Made by a program: the position numbers and the translations under genes | The notes under the pieces: model-generated | What the model was told of the DNA's origin: nothing | The model's input: the letters and a program-made list of their open reading frames with translations, nothing else | The model's database searches: none | Shown here: positions 35,353 to 46,764 of the stretch, piece after piece | How positions within the stretch are numbered: position 1 is the stretch's first letter | Layout: every line of letters begins with the position of its first letter | Source of the DNA: Hofstenia miamia | Lineage: Eukaryota; Xenacoelomorpha; Acoela | Direction of reading: 5' to 3' | Assembly (NCBI GenBank): GCA_004352715.1 | Contig: SCFE01000079.1 | Location: 545,952-609,951 of the forward strand | Length of the DNA stretch: 64,000 bases

Positions 35353-36035
35353 TTCAAACATTAAGAAATTTCAGAATTAGTAAAAAAGTNAAGAAATAGT
35401 TTCTGTTTGCATTAAGACTTTTAGCGTTAATATATATATATATATTTGAAGTTATCAGAATAGTTTTTTAATTTGAGTTCAATTTTTGTTTCACTTATCA
35501 TTGGACCTAGATTTGTTTCTATGTCACCAGAAAGGATTAATTTTATAAGAAAAAAATACATAATAAGTTGTTTATAAATCAATGTACTTAATTTGGTAGT
35601 AAACATGTAGTAATTGAGATAATAATAATAATAATAACATAATACTTGAAGAGATTTAAAGAAATCGAAAGCGCTCTTGCTATTTCATTCTATTTTTAAA
35701 TGAATTCTTAGAATAGAGGCCAAAAACATTTGAATCATAATTTATGGTGTACCAAATAACTGAAAGGCATCATTATTTTGCTGCGGAAGTACATGTATAC
35801 GCTTAAGTTTTTTCGGTATATCACATCAGAAGAATTCCCAAAGAAAAGTTGTTTCTGAAGCAAGAGAACCTTATATACAAAATACGATGGTTAAGAATGA
35901 AAGATTCATTTGCTTATTTCCTTTTTGAATAAATAGGACCTTAAGTAAAGCTGAGGCTGACTGCTGCATTCTTAGGTTCCGTGAATTGTACCAATTCTTC
36001 AAAATGATTCAAATTTATACCGCTTCCCAACACAA
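35353..36035. other. Unassigned AT-rich DNA
   Basis: Contains a single N (35390), a short TA run near 35435 and an (ATA)n run near 35620. No gene recognised. Confidence 0.4.
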
Positions 36036-36036
36036 T

Positions 36037-36040
<4 letters not shown>

Positions 36041-36081
<41 letters not shown>
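36041..36081. repeat. (TA)n microsatellite
   Basis: Alternating TA for about 40 bp, followed by CTAGTGCC, similar to the boundary of the (TA)n tracts near 3.5-3.8 kb. Confidence 0.85.
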
Positions 36082-36088
<7 letters not shown>

Positions 36089-38580
36089 CAAACAAAATAT
36101 TTGAGTAACCCTGAAAATTTGTTTGGAAAAGTACATTGTGAAAATTGTGAAATAATGCATGATATGATGTGATTAGGAATAATGATATTAGGGAGAGAAA
36201 ACAAGAATGGGTGTCTACCAATGCTTATCTGTGAACAGTGCACACAGTGCTTTGAAGGAAGTACAGCACAATGGGTCATAACACGGATGGGATAAGGGCT
36301 TTCCAGTGAGTCATTATTGCACACAATGGTCAGAAACACTGATCGCTGGCAGTATTCTCGTAACAATTACAATCGCTCTTTAAACGCATCCACAATTTTA
36401 CACTTAACTCTGAATTGCAATTTCTACTTCGTCCGTAAATACTAGAACAGTTTTTTAACTAACACTTTAATTTCCGTTATTCCATTTTCCTTCAGGACTG
36501 CCCAAATGTATTTGTGTTAGTAACCTAACCATCTGTAATAACCAAAATCCACAACATAGCCAACCCTTACGATAGTAGTTCTAACTGTAACATACTTACT
36601 AATCCATCCTAAGCAACAGTTAATCTTTAGCTATGTTTTAAGGAGTACTTCTTTTCTGACAGGCTAGTCAACCTGTACACTATTTCCATGTTAATGTAAG
36701 ATGCATAGCCCCTTATTTCTAATGATTACTTTGTATGAAAAATTAATATGTGTGTTTACTTGATGGGTTCAAAGAATGACTTCATCTTCATTGTCATTCA
36801 TGTTCAAAATCCTTAATCCTAATCTACTTCAAGCTGTCATATTTCATAAATTTATAATATTTCTTGGGGTGATATGAAAGCAACAGTCAAGAGCAGTAAA
36901 TGAAACGATTTTTCATTGAATTGGATACAGTTCCTACAGAAACTTTGTATGAAAACCATATAAAACCATATAAAAGATACCATTTTATCAGTAGAACTGG
37001 CAGCAGTTTATTTCCGTAAGATTGCATTTTTTATAATTCACTTAACCTAACAGCAAATGTAATAAAATGATTAATCAATCATTATTTACTGACTATGATT
37101 TTATGAATGTGTATACAAATTGAGTAGATATGGCAGCAACTCATGTGCCAAAGGTTTTTCGCACAATAAAAATCATTATTTCGCAACGGTACAAAAAACA
37201 CTAATAATTGTTTAAAAAATTTCATGCTTAGTGGTTTGCAGAAATCTAGCCTTTGTACAATTGTAATATGATATTCCGAAGCTTCTTGTGAAATTCAATC
37301 GAACAGTTTGCATAAGTCTGTGAACTATATGGCCTATTTGGCCAAGATTCACAAAGCTCCAATTTTATGTATAGGTGCTGTGTTAGATTATTCCCAAATA
37401 CTTTCAAGATTTATTGATGAAGCTTGGTAATATTGAATTTGTTCTCATTTTCTTGCTCAATTGTAAATTTTATTTCTGTAAATCATAAACTGAAAAATGT
37501 TCGGAAAATTTCTGTTTGATTATGAAATACAGCAAGAATTTTAAAACATCTATGGTAGCATTGAAATTCATTAGCTTCAAATTCTTAACTATACCCGTCG
37601 CCATTTCATCAATAAGTTTATATGCATGTCCATTAATCAAAAACGATGAGTAAGAGCCGACATTTTAAAGAGGCTCTGAAATAAAAGATTTTATATATGA
37701 TTAATGGCTTTCATAAATGGAATATTAGAGAAAGACGATGTAAAATCAAAACTACGATTGTTTTGAAATCTGATGTTTTATTGAACAAGTTTTTAAGACA
37801 TCCGCAAAATGGAAAGACTCGAGTAATAGCCTATATATTTTGGCGGAATAAATTTTTAAATAATATCATTTAAACATGCATTCTTGTGAATTTTTGCTAA
37901 ATCTATCTAATAAAATCTTTGTCACTAATTTTCTTAAGATTTGGAGCATCAAGATTAAATCTACTGAAATTTCTTTAACATAACCTCACGCTTTATCTTT
38001 ATCAAGTAATATAATTCAACACATTTGAATTGCTATGGACTTTTTACATAGCATTTAGTGAATTATTTATCTTAAGTTCAAACTTATTTTCATCGCCTTG
38101 AATTGATTCACCATTAGATGATAGAAATACAGAAATTCAAAAAATTGAAGTACTTGGATATTTCAATAGCCTTTGTTTGCGTAAATGCTTCCCGATAATA
38201 GTTTTCGTATGTTCTTATGTTTGATATGTAAATGAAGAGAATTTTAAAAAAGCATTTAGTTGATATTTATTGACTTTGTGACGCCATTTTCTAACATTTA
38301 GACACTACAGAATATATATATTTAATTATATTTCTATAAGTAAATTGTAAGGAAACACTGTCACCAGATAACAAAGACAATGGCTTAAAATTAATAAGTT
38401 CAATAGACATTTTAATTCTGTTTCCATTAAATTGGACATAAATGAAGTTAATGGGGGCGCCAACTTTATAAATATGAACTAATGTACATTTATTAAAGAA
38501 ATAAATTTCTCACAAATGTTATATTATATATATTTTAAGAACTCGAGGATAATAGCATAATTTTAGAGATATGCTTCAGT
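36082..38580. other. Mostly unassigned; possible Penelope-like RT trace
   Basis: 2.5 kb with no gene. On plus at about 37317-37440 a frame reads YMAYLAKIHKAPILC followed by LDYSQILSRFIDE. This resembles the 'YGLPKIHK' finger and following helix of Penelope-like RTs. No other RT block could be placed, so the call is weak. Confidence 0.3.
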
Positions 38581-39437
38581 ATCTACTACTTCTACTACTA
38601 CTACTAGGCTTTATTAAACTGTAGATAAGTATACAATAATATAGAATAACATAAATATAAAAAGCATTATTAATATTTGCAAAAATTAAATGATTTTTTG
38701 CAGTTACTGCATAAACATAAAAAGAATCGTTTACATCCATTACTTTCATATGAATTTTCTAAAAATTCATAAAGAATATCGTACATTTTCTTTTTGCTAA
38801 TTTTTGGATTTCCAAAGAAATCAAAATTGTATGCCCGAATTAAATAATTCCCAATGCAGCAAATTCTATTAAAGTACCAATGATCACTAGTATTTTTCTT
38901 CGTTTTCTTTATAACAAATAGTAGACTTTTAGTTTTTCGATTGTTTTTGAATTCAAATGAAACATAGTCTAAAATATTAATTAAATCATATCTTCCATGG
39001 ATTATATCTATTAATTGATGGACATCCTTTAATTGAAGAAATAANCCCGAATTAAATAATTCCCAATGCAGCAAATTCTATTAAAGTACCAATGATCACT
39101 AGTATTTTTCTTCGTTTTCTTTATAACAAATAGTAGACTTTTAGTTTTTCGATTGTTTTTGAATTCAAATGAAACATAGTCTAAAATATTAATTAAATCA
39201 TATCTTCCATGGATTATATCTATTAATTGATAGACATCCTTTAATTGAAGAAATAAAGAAACTGGTAGGAGTTTATAGTAAATTAAAGCATTTTTGTATG
39301 CCATATTACTAATCCATCTTAAACATTTTTTTTGAAATTTTTCAAGTTTGTCTATATCTGTGGAGTTTGCATACCAAATAGGAGAGGCATAAAATAAACT
39401 TGGCATGATAATCGATTTAAATAATTTAAATTTAGTA
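38581..39437 (-). mobile_element. LINE (family C) copy 2
   Basis: Reverse complement of 34690-35330: the (TAG)n-derived tail at 38581-38606, the Cys-rich C-terminus (SNCKKSFNFCKY) and IMPSLFYASPIWYANS near 39370-39410. It is 5'-truncated earlier than copy 1. The interval 38834-39044 is repeated at 39046-39256 around a single N (39045) with one difference, which artificially splits the frame. Few substitutions separate this copy from copy 1. Confidence 0.88.
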
Positions 39438-39549
39438 GATTCAATAATAAGACTTTACCCACACATCGATATTATGACCTCGAATGTGCCTGGTGCTAAC
39501 AAAAGTTTTTTTCTTTAAATGGTTCATACAATAAGGTTGACAATTATTG

Positions 39550-40180
39550 ATATGAAGATAAATTTTAACAATTAGAAACTGGTAATTTATTTGACTAGCG
39601 TCATAAAATATACAAAACATATATGCAAATACATGTAATAGAATAAAACACTATACACAATAAATTTACCAGGCTAGGTATAAAATACTACAAAGATTTC
39701 AAGAACGAGATGTTGTATAATCATTACTGTAGAATTTGTATCCTAGCCCGAGACATACTTTAGCTTAAGGAAAATTTGAATGTCCTTCTTAAAAGTTTGC
39801 AAATTTTCAATATTCTTTATTTCTTTAGGTAATGAGTTCCAAGTACGAATAGTGGTGTTAATGAATGGTTGCTTCATAACATTTTTCAATATTTAATGCA
39901 AGTAAACTTTTTTGATTAGGAATACTGCTTATTAATAAAACCAAGCGTTGACATAGTATTATAAGGTAGTAATTCCTGGATGCATTTAAGAAACGTTAAC
40001 ACCGTGTTCAAAATGATTTGCTGTCTTGGCAAAAGGATATTATAGAAACACAGTGCTTAGTCTGGAAGAATTTTTCTTTAAAACATTTAAGACTCATCTT
40101 AATTGGATATCAAGTTTTCTANAATAAACATCTTTTAGATCAGTAAGTAAAATATTTGTATAATTCAGATGAATGGAAAG
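39550..40180 (-). mobile_element. LINE-A copy fused to repeat R, 3' part
   Basis: Decayed homologue of 26.0-26.7 kb: the 3' UTR word TAGCGTCATAAA near 39597, a C-domain with an NSLPKE-like block near 39830, and HLNYTNILLTDLKDVY near 40110-40160. Upstream it jumps directly to the RT palm start (IFVAVIFLDLS), an internal deletion of most of the RT. Confidence 0.7.
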
Positions 40181-40770
40181 ATCTAAGAAAATAACAGCTA
40201 CAAATATATTGAAACGGTGTGTTACATGTAGTTGTTTTTTTCGCATATGACAACTTGTACATTGCAAAGCATTAAATTTTCCCACTAATGGCTAACTAGT
40301 TATGTGTGAAAACACATATATTTTGGTTTGTCTTGATGACATGTTTACCATTTTCAAACAGAATTTTGATTGAAACTAATCTAAACAGCTGCCTTGAACA
40401 ATACCTTGTACTCGATAAAACACATTTTTTCAGATTTTCTCCTGCTCCCTCAAAATTTTTGTTTTTGTGAGACATTGGGTTCCTAAATGAAGGGGTCGAT
40501 CTGGCGATGTTCGCTTTCCTAGTATTATATTCTATACCAATTGATTAAACTCACTTTGGAAATTTTAGTTTGTGAATTGATCTTAGCCATATCAAATATT
40601 TTTTAAATGGGTAATTCTTTCTACAAACCCAATAGTCAAATTTAAGAAGCTACGTCCTGGTCTGGTCTACATGGTATTCAGGTCATATTAGGGCCGGTTT
40701 GATTAGAAGTGCAATTAATGATTGTAATTAGTTTTGTTTAGCAACAATAATAACATGTGTGTTAACCAGA
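40181..40770 (-). repeat. Repeat R fused to LINE-A RT, copy 2 (inverted)
   Basis: Reverse complement of 30152-30735: it shares AACAAAATTAATTACAAT-like sequence, the ACGTCCTGG words, the stretch around GCGATGTTCGCTTTCC and the SCHMRKK-to-IFVA junction. Divergence is moderate. This confirms that R plus LINE is a real repeat unit, not an assembly chimera. Confidence 0.78.
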
Positions 40771-41900
40771 TGTTTGTCAATATTTGAATGTTGGTTCATT
40801 TCTGGTATATAAGTTTTACAATTATTGTGTTAATAATATTCCGTTTGTGACACTTAAAGCATTTGAGTCACTCAGTTGCTACTGTGTGTCTGTTGTTACT
40901 GTAGCAATGCATACAGAACAGCACGGAATCGACCGCCGCTTTCATCGAAAACTTAACAATGATAATCAACTCAAATAACGAATGTATGCCATTTTGAGGC
41001 TCTCTGGGCACAAAATGGCAATGGCATGGATGCCATGAAATGAATCATCTGAAGTGCGTTAACAAGTCTCACTCACTGCTGTAGGACAAGCGGTACTGCA
41101 ATTTCTTCTAGAGCTATGGTTCTTCTACTGCAGTGAGAGGGACCCGAAATATTTGCAGTGTCTAGAAGCAATTGTTCTTCTAACATTCCAATAAATCGGG
41201 CAGATTTAGGTAGTTTTCAAATACGGTAAAATTTTAGTTTTATTTCTAAATGGAAATCTCAAGCCACGTAGACGATGTATCATTTCAAAAATAGAAATCT
41301 TAAATGCATGAGTTTTATAGATATCAATTTTTAATGACGTTTTTCTTGGGTTTTGGCCCTAGCATAGATTTTATTGATTTTTTGAAGGCTGCTAAATTTT
41401 AGTAGACATTGTTGGAAAAAATTGGCGCTGCTCTCCAACGTCAAACTTCTTTTATAACATTTAACTTTGCACCAAGCAAGATTTAGTAAATCAGTTTATT
41501 TTTATTCAAATGCTAATACCCGGGTACTAGTATAACCATTTAGTTTTAAAAGTATGTAACTAGTAAAATCAGCCGCACTCTATAGAAATTTTTGTTGATA
41601 CAGACTTTTCAAAAAATTTTTTGTTATCTAATCGATCAATTAACTTCAGAATGTCAGGATAATATCAAATTATTACTTTTTATATGTTCAGTTTATCATT
41701 AGCCACTACCCTGCTAAATATTAGCCTTGTTGTGGAGGAAATTTTTCAAGCTTATGGCATTACAGTCAATTTGCTGACAGCAGCCCCACTATAAAAGTCA
41801 GAGCACCACAACTCACTTTCACAATAAAAATGATCTAAACTCCATTCAGCATGCCACAACTCTTCTCTAAGTGAGAAGGAAGAGTCTAACATTTAAACAT
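40771..41900. other. Unassigned DNA
   Basis: AT-rich with slightly GC-richer patches near 40910 and 41080-41140. No gene or element recognised. Confidence 0.4.
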
Positions 41901-41924
41901 TATGGAAATAAACTTTTGTTAAGC

Positions 41925-42640
41925 AACTTTTAAGGTCTCGTACCATTGTCAGAAATTACTTAAAAGATCCTGAATCGTATAATAAAAGTCCAGATTGGTC
42001 GCTACCTTAACGAATGCAGCCAAACTTCGACTTTTGGAGAGGAATCCAAGGGCAAGTCAAGCTTAAGACAGCCTCAACAAGTAGAGATCTAGTAACACCA
42101 ACAAGAGTTCGATAAATTTTGCAAGCAACTTAGAATTTTGTTTATTGTAACAGGAAGACTTATCAATATAAGAATTAGCGTGATATTTGGGTGAAAGTGA
42201 CGAACACTAATGAAAATTAGAAAAAGGTAATATTCTGGCGAGAAGTTGAATATTAATAGGCCTGACGAATCTCAGTACCACTGGCATGGTTTGAAGAAAG
42301 AGCAGAGCAGTTTTCAATGAGACCACTGGTAAGTGTGATAATGTAGAGAAAACAGACCTATGCTCGATGAGTTTTGTATTAGAAAACAGTTTAATACAAT
42401 TTGTGAGAAATGTGTATAACAAGTTTTCAACAACATAATGAAGCTATAGTAACACGTATAGTTTAACACATAATTTTAAAGATTTGGACTGGCCTGCAAA
42501 GTTTCCTGATTTAAACTCTTGAGAATCTATGGGGAATTCTCTCAAGAAAAGCTTGCCCCAATGGACGCCAGTTTAAAGACAAAAAATCTTTGAAAGCGGG
42601 AGTTAAACTGTAAAGAACTGAAATTGCTAACGACTCTTAA
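41925..42640 (+). pseudogene. Tc1/Tc3-like transposase remnant
   Basis: Across shifting frames the canonical order is visible. A helix-turn-helix end reads RSRTIVRNYLKDPESYNKSPDW (about 41935-42000). A second DNA-binding region is near 42000-42110. A remnant of the DE(K)-to-YW region reads ISVPLAWFEER near 42270-42300. The terminal catalytic block DWPAKFPDLNS..ESMGN is near 42487-42540, where DWPARSPDLNPIENLWG is usual. Several frameshifts and stops, and the altered final box, mean it is dead. No terminal repeats were identified. Confidence 0.7.
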
Positions 42641-43015
42641 TATATCAATTTATTACATGCAAAATAGATGATTGAATAATGTATTATACTTCGTCTTTTT
42701 AACTAATTGTTTAGATTAATATTAATACACATAACATGTATTTATCATTTCAAAAACATGGACGAACATTATATTTTGAAGGGTTTCTAGGTTTCTTAAA
42801 TTGTAATTACACATTATTTCCTGTTTTTGTCGATAAGTATATTTATTACCGTTTAAGTATTTCTCTAATCCAAAGTCTGCTTTTTATAGTGCTTAGTTAA
42901 CAACATGAATACAAGAAATTATATAATTGATATAAGGACTATTACTCTAAATTCAATTGGCATAAACTTTACAATTGCACGAATTCACTTTGCACCATAC
43001 ACCATTTTGCTAATA
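42641..43015. other. Unassigned AT-rich DNA
   Basis: Spacer between the Tc1-like remnant and the gypsy 5' LTR; nothing recognised. Confidence 0.4.
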
Positions 43016-43146
43016 GACGTATACATATTATTCATTGTTTGCAAGCAGGTTGCAACCTACTGTTAACAAACTGTTATTCTTAGTTTGTATTTTTCATAAA
43101 CAGCAGAGTACCGAATAAATCTAGTACTGTTTTTATTGAACATTAC
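43016..43146 (+). repeat. 5' LTR of gypsy-like element
   Basis: Shares GTATACATATT, the block GAGTACCGAATAAA and the ending TTTTTATTGAACATTAC with 46666-46764. The AATAAA inside serves as a plausible poly(A) signal. A sequence reading ATTGCGCAGTTAAC just after the LTR could be a decayed primer-binding site. Confidence 0.65.
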
Positions 43147-43218
43147 ATTGCGCAGTTAACAATTGTATAAAAAGAAATTTTGGGTGTTTATAAAGTTCAA
43201 TTATACTGTTTTTTTCGA

Positions 43219-44412
43219 ATGAAGATGATACAAAACAATCTTGCTGTTCGTCAACCAGAGCCGTTTTTGTGTAATTCAGGCGAACCACCAGTGCAATGGG
43301 AAAGATGGGAACAATCTTTAATCAGCAAAGTTGGGTAATGAAGACGGGAAAGTCAAGAAAACAGTTGATTATGTTGAATTCAAAATGAAGGAGAACGAAT
43401 ATTTTATGCTCTATCGTTTCCTGCATTATTAAGCAGATTGAAACAAGCTTTTGTACCAAATAGAAACATTGTGGCAGAGCGATACAGATTTCAAATGCGA
43501 AAACAACGAGCAGAGGAAATTCTCGATCAATGTTAGAAGCCTTCGTTAATTAGAATCTACTTGTTCTTTCGGTACCTTTGAAAACGATATGTTACGAGAT
43601 CAATTGATAGAAAATACTTCGTGTGACAATACGACAGAGGTTATTGGTTGAAGTAAAACCACTGGCAGAGTGTATCATGATAGCACGTCGAATTGAAGCT
43701 GGACTCAAAAGCCCAATTGTTGCAGAGTTCTTATCAAAAACCAATATTCTTAAAAGGAATTCCTTTTCCAAACGTAACAAGCAATCAAATAGAATGCCTG
43801 AGACACATGTGTTTTCAGCACAAGAAACAATTTCAGCAGCAAATGTTTTAAAATGTTATTCTAGTGGGAAATTGACATATGGCAAAAGTCCCAGTTGTCC
43901 GGCTATAAACAAGGTAGCTATGAATGATCAATTATGGGGTCATTTTGCCAGAGCATGCAAAAAAAAATTAAATCAAGTTAGTGAAGAAACCACGGAGTTT
44001 CAATTCTGTTGACGTATTGCATGTTAATTATCATTGTGTTAAAGAAAAGTAGTTAAATCACACTAATTCTAATGTCAATTTCGAAAAAGGGAAACTTTGT
44101 GAAATAGTTGTAAAAATTGATGGCGTTGGTACTAAAATGATTGTTGACACTGGTTCTGAAGTGACTATTAGTAATTGTGCTAATTTTGATGGCTTGGATT
44201 GCAAAAACCTTTGTCACCATGTTCAAGGTTCCTCTCGAGATATGGTCAACTGCCTGTTTCGATTTTTGGGTGTTTTACTGGTACGCTACAACATGATACT
44301 AAAACATATCTAGAAATAATTGTTACAGAAAAAGGTAAAAATTTACTTGGCATGGATTGTTACCTGAATTGTGAATTTCCTTGTGAAAGAAAGACGAAAC
44401 TGTACATCTATT
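43219..44412 (+). pseudogene. Gypsy gag and protease remnants
   Basis: From ATG 43219 a short frame reads EPFLCNSGEPPVQWERWEQS, a typical opening of gypsy Gag, before a stop at 43338. The frame at about 43620-44012 carries the capsid end (IMIARRIEAGLKSP) and a zinc knuckle ending LWGHFARACKKK, with a mutated first half. Protease follows at about 44080-44210 in a shifted frame with the catalytic VDTGSEV motif (44143-44163). Gag and protease processing would normally occur in the particle; here stops between the pieces abolish a polyprotein. Confidence 0.7.
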
Positions 44413-44431
44413 AAAGTAGATACGCTGAAAA

Positions 44432-45901
44432 TGCCCCCAGATGTGGCTAAATTAGTAAAACGTTTTTCTGACCTCTTTAATGAGGAGCTAGGCAATATTA
44501 AAGGTTATCAGCATCGCTCAGAGATGATTTCAGAAGCAAAACCAGTTGTACAAATGGCTAGACCAATTCCACTATCTCTACAAAAACAAGTATAACCCTC
44601 ACTAGATAAAATGCTCTCACAAAGGATAATTGAGCCCGTGCTTTCACCAAGCGCTGCAGAGTGGGTAAGTCCAGTGGTGGTCACATATAAAACACATTGA
44701 TCTTCGCTTTGCACATTCTCAAATAACATTGAATCCCAATGCTCAAAACCTAACTGCGTTTGCTGTGCCAGGTGGTTTTTACCGATACAAAAGAGATTTC
44801 TATGGGCTTGCTGATTTACCTAACACCTTTCAGCGGTTAACAGACATGGTTCTGACAGGATGTGAGAATAGTAAATGGATGTTAGATGACATTCTCATTG
44901 CCACAAATTCACGGAAAGATCATTTAACTGAACTAGAAAAAACGTCTTTCCCTATCAAAATGGGAGGCCTTGGTATCCGTCGTGCTTGTGACCAGCATCT
45001 TTGTGCTTATTTGGATTCTGTCTTTAAAGCTCAAGATTTGGTTGAGCAGCTCACCAATGCAGATATTACCAGTTCTGTGGATTTCACTAATTATCTCTCT
45101 TCTTTTCCTTAACTGGGTCAGAAGAATTACCCCAGGACTGCACCCACAAAGCTTTTCAATACAATATTGACAAAGTTCGTTATGAGAAAGTTTTTAGTCA
45201 AGCAATTAATGTTCGCGACCAAGCTAGATTGCGCTCTCTTACTGGCGAGGTTTCTGGGGCATGGTTAACTGCTATTCCTCTGAAAGTATTTGGCCTCAAT
45301 CTTCTTCCCTCCGAATATCAGGCAGTAGCTCGTTACCGTTTAGGTCTCCCGCTCTATTCAGAATCTAGAAAATGCCCCTCTTGTCAGAATGGGATATTGG
45401 AAATTTATGGAGACCATGCTCTTACTTGCAGCAGCAAAGGTGACAGATTTTTACAATCTCTTTCAATTGCGAAATGCGAGGCAATGCTAATATGATGCTA
45501 GCAATATCTCTAGATCCTCATCACTAGATCGAAATAAAGAATGCTCTAATCGTGAATTTGTTGATAATTTTACTTAATCATTTTAAAATGTAAATATGAA
45601 TCGAATATTTTTGTATCCATGATTAATTTAATAAATTTAGTGTTAGTAGTAACTAAATATTTGGAATTTGAATGATTGTAATTATAATTGATTTATGAAA
45701 AAAAAACTAGAAAAAGTGTTTATTCGTCTAAGAGAGGCCGGATTGAAGATGAAACTAGAAAAATACTCTTTTGTAATATTGAAGACAACATTTTTAGGCT
45801 TTGATATATCGAATAGGGGAATAGCTATTCCTCAAGAGAAAGTGAAAGACATACAAAAATGCCCGCTCCTTCTAACGTGTCACAGGTTCGTTCTGTTCTA
45901 A
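44432..45901 (+). pseudogene. Gypsy reverse transcriptase, split by an insertion
   Basis: First part, 44432-44940: MPPDVAKLVKRFSDLFNE, then VVQMARPIPLSLQKQV, IIEPVLSPSAAEWVSPVVV (the 'I.PS.S.W.SP.V.V' block), LTAFAVPGGFYRYKRDFYGL and the catalytic box WMLDDILIAT (YVDD replaced by MLDD). Second part, 45695-45901: LEKVFIRLREAGLKMKLEK, TTFLGFDISNRGI and IQKCP, the RT thumb and connection. Between them lies foreign sequence. Stops at 44595 and elsewhere confirm loss of function. Confidence 0.78.
44940..45500 (+). mobile_element. Foreign retroelement C-terminal fragment inside gypsy RT
   Basis: The frame changes character to FPIKMGGLGIRRACDQH and then (45229-45495) EVSGAWLTAIPLKVFGLNL, AVARYRLGLPLYSES and a zinc-binding CPSCQNG...YGDHALTCSSKGDR. 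The 'LP..GGLGIR', 'SGAWL.A.P' and 'GDHAL.C...GDR' series is a recurrent C-terminal module of RT-bearing mobile elements in invertebrates. It is not part of gypsy. A poly-A-like run near 45700 follows. Confidence 0.6.
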
Positions 45902-46019
45902 GAGTAATAAACTATTTGTGAGATTTTTACCGCATAATGTTGCAAAAGTTTTCCTCGTATCACTAAGTGTGGCAACGACAGACAATCGATATCTGAAGAG
46001 TTTAAATCGTTTGCGAAAT

Positions 46020-46636
46020 CAAAAATATTTCAATGCAGCTTGGCCCTGTATATCCCTCAAGAGCGTCTGGTATCGTGGAAAGACTCAATCAAACTATACT
46101 ACGTCTAATTAAGGCGAAATTAAAAACAAGTTTTTCTTGGCAACAAGGTTAAACGAAAGCTTTAGCTACTTATCGGTCTGTGATTCATCTATGGTCGAAC
46201 GCCATTCTTTCTAATGACACCTAGAAGTTTTCCTGATCCTACTAAGAATGTTTTGGTGGTCTTGGTATTGGAGAATCCAGATGCTGTTGCTTCTCAAGGA
46301 TTACGTAAGTCTGCTCAAAAAGTTTTTGATAATTCTAGAGTAAAAACCTACCACACTTTTACACCGGGTGATGTAGTGCGCACTCTTAATCCAGTAAGTA
46401 TTCAAATCAAAAGACGGTCGTCGATACAACCAGAATTACAGTTACCACGGCGGATGGGCGCAGATGGCATGCTTCTAAAATATGAAATAATACCGTTTCA
46501 ATCTGTACAATTGAATAATCCGATTTGGTTTAATACTGATGACAAAATATCATCTGTTGATGAAGGTTCTGATCTCGCGAATGGAAGTGTTTCTCACCAC
46601 TTTAATACAATTCATAGACTACCATTATGGAGTTAG
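46020..46636 (+). pseudogene. Gypsy integrase C-terminal remnant
   Basis: Two frames continue one another. At about 46030-46200 are SGIVERLNQTI and LRLIKAKLKTSFSWQQG (the 'G..ER.N..L...I' helix of the integrase core, including its catalytic Glu) and LATYRSVIH. At 46214-46636 are TPRSFPDPT, a basic middle, and FTPGDVVRTLNP, matching the GPY/F-type C-terminal region, ending at the stop before the purine tract. Confidence 0.7.
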
Positions 46637-46665
46637 AGGCACTGACTTTTAAAAAAAGTGGGCGA

Positions 46666-46764
46666 TGACATACATATTCGTTTGTAAACTATTATGTTCA
46701 GTGTTATTGTGCATAAGTCAGTTGAGTACCGAATAAAGATTTTCCCGTTTTTATTGAACATTAC
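46666..46764 (+). repeat. 3' LTR of gypsy-like element
   Basis: Starts TGACATACATATTCG right after the purine tract and ends TTTTTATTGAACATTAC. It shares several blocks with the 5' copy but the two have diverged by indels, consistent with an old insertion. Confidence 0.65.

Larger units (their letters stand above)
43016..46764 (+). mobile_element. Ty3/gypsy-like LTR retrotransposon, decayed and chimeric
   Basis: About 3.75 kb bounded by short LTRs, with gag, protease, RT and integrase remnants in gypsy order on the plus strand. A purine-rich tract (AAAAAAAGTGGGCGA, 46651-46665) precedes the 3' LTR. RNase H and the integrase core are largely deleted. A foreign retroelement fragment (about 44940-45500) interrupts the RT. 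No envelope-like frame is seen. Confidence 0.8.

Noticed and set aside
35161-35364. Poly-serine small protein
   Set aside because: Out-of-frame reading of the LINE-C end and its (AGT)n tail.
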